From Gallionellaceae bacterium (GTDB lineage Bacteria; Pseudomonadota; Gammaproteobacteria; Burkholderiales; Gallionellaceae), in contig PLYB01000317.1 in NCBI GenBank assembly GCA_003151655.1, positions 1-16,247 of the forward strand: DNA of 16,247 nucleotides, read 5' to 3'. The notes under the pieces are model-generated. The model saw only the letters and a program-made list of their open reading frames with translations. It was not told the origin of the DNA and did no database searches. Numbering within the stretch: position 1 is the first letter of the stretch; each line of letters opens with the position of its first letter. Positions 14,068-16,247 of the stretch are shown here, piece after piece. The translations under genes and the position numbers were made by a program.

Positions 14068-16194
14068 ATGACCCAACTTGATGCCGAGGCATTAATCCAA
14101 GAGGTTACCGCGTATCTGAAGCCGCAGGATGTGGCTTCGGTACAAAGCGCTCTTGAATTCAGCGCCACCGCGCATCAGGGTCAAGTTCGCCAGTCCGGCG
14201 AACCCTACGTTTCACATCCCATCGCTGTAGCACGCATCCTCACACCATTGCATATGGACACGCAGGCAATTATTGCCGCGCTATTGCACGATGTGGTCGA
14301 AGATACTTCCATAAGCATTGAAGATGTCGGGCAAAAGTTTGGTAAATCTGTCGCCGAAATGGTGGAGGGTTTAAGCAAGCTGGACAAGCTGGAATTTGAA
14401 ACTCAGGAAGACGCGCAAGCCGAGAATTTTCGCAAAATGCTGATGGCCATGGCGCGCGACGTGCGCGTCATCCTCATCAAGCTGGCCGACCGCTTGCATA
14501 ATATGCGCACTCTGAATGCGGTCTCGCCGGAAAAAAGCCAGCGCATTGCCCGCGAAACGATGGAAATATACGCGCCCATCGCCAACCGCCTCGGACTGAA
14601 CACCATCTTTCAGGAGCTGCAAGACCTGTGCTTCATGCACCTACACCCCAATCGCTATTCGGTATTGGCAAAAGCGTTAAAAGTCGCGCGCGGCAACCGG
14701 CGCGAAGTCGTCGGCAAGATACTCGAAGCGATCAAACAACGGCTGGCAGAAAACCAGATCAAAGCCGAAGTGAAGGGGCGCGAAAAACATATTTTTGGAA
14801 TTTACCAAAAGATGCAATCCAAATCCCTGGCATTTTCACAGGTGCTGGACATTTACGGCTTTCGGGTATTGGTTGATGATGTCGCCTCCTGTTATCTCAC
14901 TTTGGGCGCACTGCACAGTCTGTACAAACCCTTTCCCGGCAAGTTCAAAGACTATATCGCCATTCCCAAAGTAAACGGCTATCAATCGCTGCATACCGCG
15001 CTGTTCGGCCCGTTCGGCACGCCGATCGAGGTGCAGATCCGCACTTTCGAAATGAACAAAATTGCCGAAGCCGGACTGGCTTCGCACTGGCTGTACAAAA
15101 CCACCAAGACCCCGATTAATGACCTGCACAAGAAAACGCACCAATGGCTGCAAAGCCTGCTGGAAAGCCTGTCACAAAGCGGCGACTCGGTAGAATTTCT
15201 GGAACATCTGAAAATCGACTTATTCCCGGATGAGGTTTATGTGTTCTCACCCCACGGAAAAATCTTTGCCCTGCCCCGTGGCGCGACGGCTGTTGATTTC
15301 GCTTATTCCGTGCATACCGACATCGGCAATCGTTGCGTGGCGGTCAAAGTAAATTTCGAATTAGTGCCTTTGCGCACCGAGCTGAAAAATGGCGACCGCG
15401 TGGAAATCGTTACCGCTCCGCATGCCCATCCCAATCCGGCCTGGTTAAATTATGTGGTCACCAGCCGTGCGCGCGGAGAAATACGCCATGCGCTCAAGAC
15501 TATGCATCTGGATGAATCCGCCGCTCTCGGCGAGCGATTGCTCGGGCAAGCACTCACATCGCTCGGGGTCAAACCGCAGGATATACCGGATGTATGCTGG
15601 GAAAGAGTGCTCAAAGAAACCGGCGCAAAATCCCGGCAGGAAATATTTGCCGACATCGGACTCGGCCGCCGCTTGAACATGATCATCGCCCGGCAACTGG
15701 CACGAGTAGGCGAAATTCAGGGTCAATATCCGCACAGCAGCAGCGGAGCGATCACGATTCTGGGTAACGAAGGAATGGCGATGCAATTCGCCAAGTGCTG
15801 CCGCCCGATACCCGGCGACCCGATCATCGGTGTCATCAAACCCGGGCAGGGATTAATCGTGCATACACACGACTGTCCAACCTTGCGCAAAGGGCGTAGC
15901 GGCTCTGAAGAATGGCTGGATGTGGCATGGGACAAGAATCTCAACAAGCTGTTCGACGTAAGCATCAAACTCATCGTGGCGAATCAGCGCGGAGTGTTGG
16001 CCAAGGTGGCCTCTTCCATCGCTGAAGCCGAATCGAATATCGAGAATGTGCATTTCAGCAACGAGGGGGAATACACCGCACTGTATTTCACGCTGCAAGT
16101 TAACAACCGCGTGCACCTCGCCAACGTGATGCGCAATCTGCGCCGAATAACCGAAGTGGTGCGCATCACACGGGTTAAAAGTATTCCCGCGTAA
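14068..16194 (+). CDS. spoT: Bifunctional (p)ppGpp synthetase/hydrolase SpoT
   Basis: Long RelA/SpoT homologue controlling the stringent-response alarmone. The 708 residues have all domains in order: HD hydrolase (about 25-180) with intact H50, HD (74-75) and HDVVEDT (74-80); synthetase (about 230-345) with YGFRVLVDD (263-271), GKFKDYIAIPK (291-301), GYQSLHT (304-310) and EVQIRT (321-326); TGS (about 386-447) with DEVYVFSPHGK; a helical linker; a zinc-finger-like region with C577, C578, H599 and C603; and ACT (about 628-705). The intact HD motif makes hydrolase activity likely, and the basic KFKD is of the SpoT/Rel type (RXKD), unlike the acidic EXDD of RelA. It is downstream of rpoZ in the same direction with GGAG 8 bases before the ATG. 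Confidence 0.96.
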   Translation: MTQLDAEALIQEVTAYLKPQDVASVQSALEFSATAHQGQVRQSGEPYVSHPIAVARILTPLHMDTQAIIAALLHDVVEDTSISIEDVGQKFGKSVAEMVEGLSKLDKLEFETQEDAQAENFRKMLMAMARDVRVILIKLADRLHNMRTLNAVSPEKSQRIARETMEIYAPIANRLGLNTIFQELQDLCFMHLHPNRYSVLAKALKVARGNRREVVGKILEAIKQRLAENQIKAEVKGREKHIFGIYQKMQSKSLAFSQVLDIYGFRVLVDDVASCYLTLGALHSLYKPFPGKFKDYIAIPKVNGYQSLHTALFGPFGTPIEVQIRTFEMNKIAEAGLASHWLYKTTKTPINDLHKKTHQWLQSLLESLSQSGDSVEFLEHLKIDLFPDEVYVFSPHGKIFALPRGATAVDFAYSVHTDIGNRCVAVKVNFELVPLRTELKNGDRVEIVTAPHAHPNPAWLNYVVTSRARGEIRHALKTMHLDESAALGERLLGQALTSLGVKPQDIPDVCWERVLKETGAKSRQEIFADIGLGRRLNMIIARQLARVGEIQGQYPHSSSGAITILGNEGMAMQFAKCCRPIPGDPIIGVIKPGQGLIVHTHDCPTLRKGRSGSEEWLDVAWDKNLNKLFDVSIKLIVANQRGVLAKVASSIAEAESNIENVHFSNEGEYTALYFTLQVNNRVHLANVMRNLRRITEVVRITRVKSIPA

Positions 16195-16206
16195 TCATTT
16201 TAGCGC

Positions 16207-16247
16207 TTACGTTCCTGTCATCTCCTTCAGGAAAGCGATCACATTGT
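16207..16247 (-). CDS. C-terminal end of a convergent gene, possibly a cytochrome c-type protein
   Basis: On the minus strand the last 12 codons of an open frame read NVIAFLKEMTGT and then TAA (16209-16207). The pattern VIAFLKxMTG resembles the final helix of class I cytochrome c domains, including di-heme cytochrome c peroxidases (for example xIVAFLKxLTG). No heme motif falls within the window, so this rests on 12 residues only. It would converge on spoT with a 12-base gap and no visible terminator between. Confidence 0.35.
   Translation of the reverse strand, partial: NVIAFLKEMTGT

Overview
The window reads as a chromosomal segment of a betaproteobacterium, possibly of the Nitrosomonadales/Gallionellaceae kind. 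The reasons are a canonical Gram-negative division and cell-wall (dcw) cluster, a MurE with the meso-diaminopimelate signature, and a gmk-rpoZ-spoT block; the exact genus cannot be fixed from sequence reading alone. Two conserved core blocks flank a short accessory stretch.

Region 1 (1-9665, minus strand) is the first part of the dcw operon in its standard order: mraZ, rsmH, ftsL, ftsI, murE, murF, mraY, murD, ftsW (ftsW runs off the left edge). It is very tightly packed. Seven of the eight junctions are overlaps or gaps under 12 bases, and several starts are non-ATG (TTG for rsmH; GTG for ftsI, murE and ftsW) placed on the stop codon of the gene before. The only sizeable gap, between mraY and murD, holds a 46-base palindrome. 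Upstream of mraZ is a strong sigma-70-type promoter followed by three repeats at an exact 10-base period, matching the known MraZ operator.

Region 2 (about 9666-12886) is accessory. It holds a 475-base non-coding stretch and a plus-strand gene for an unrecognised HExxH metalloprotease-like protein with two C-terminal membrane helices. Then come, on the minus strand, a VapBC toxin-antitoxin pair with its own promoter and inverted-repeat operator, and a coupled pair of an exported histidine phosphatase and a DUF4337 membrane protein.

Region 3 (about 12887-16206, plus strand) is gmk (guanylate kinase), rpoZ (RNA polymerase omega) and spoT (bifunctional (p)ppGpp synthetase/hydrolase), which tie together GMP/GDP supply, RNA polymerase and the stringent response. 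Inverted repeats precede gmk and spoT. The last 41 bases carry the C-terminal end of a convergent gene resembling a cytochrome c tail.

No rRNA, tRNA, CRISPR array, insertion sequence or integrase is visible. Nothing amounts to a clear new system. The least explained items are the membrane HExxH protein and the structured non-coding segments in the dcw operon and before gmk and spoT.
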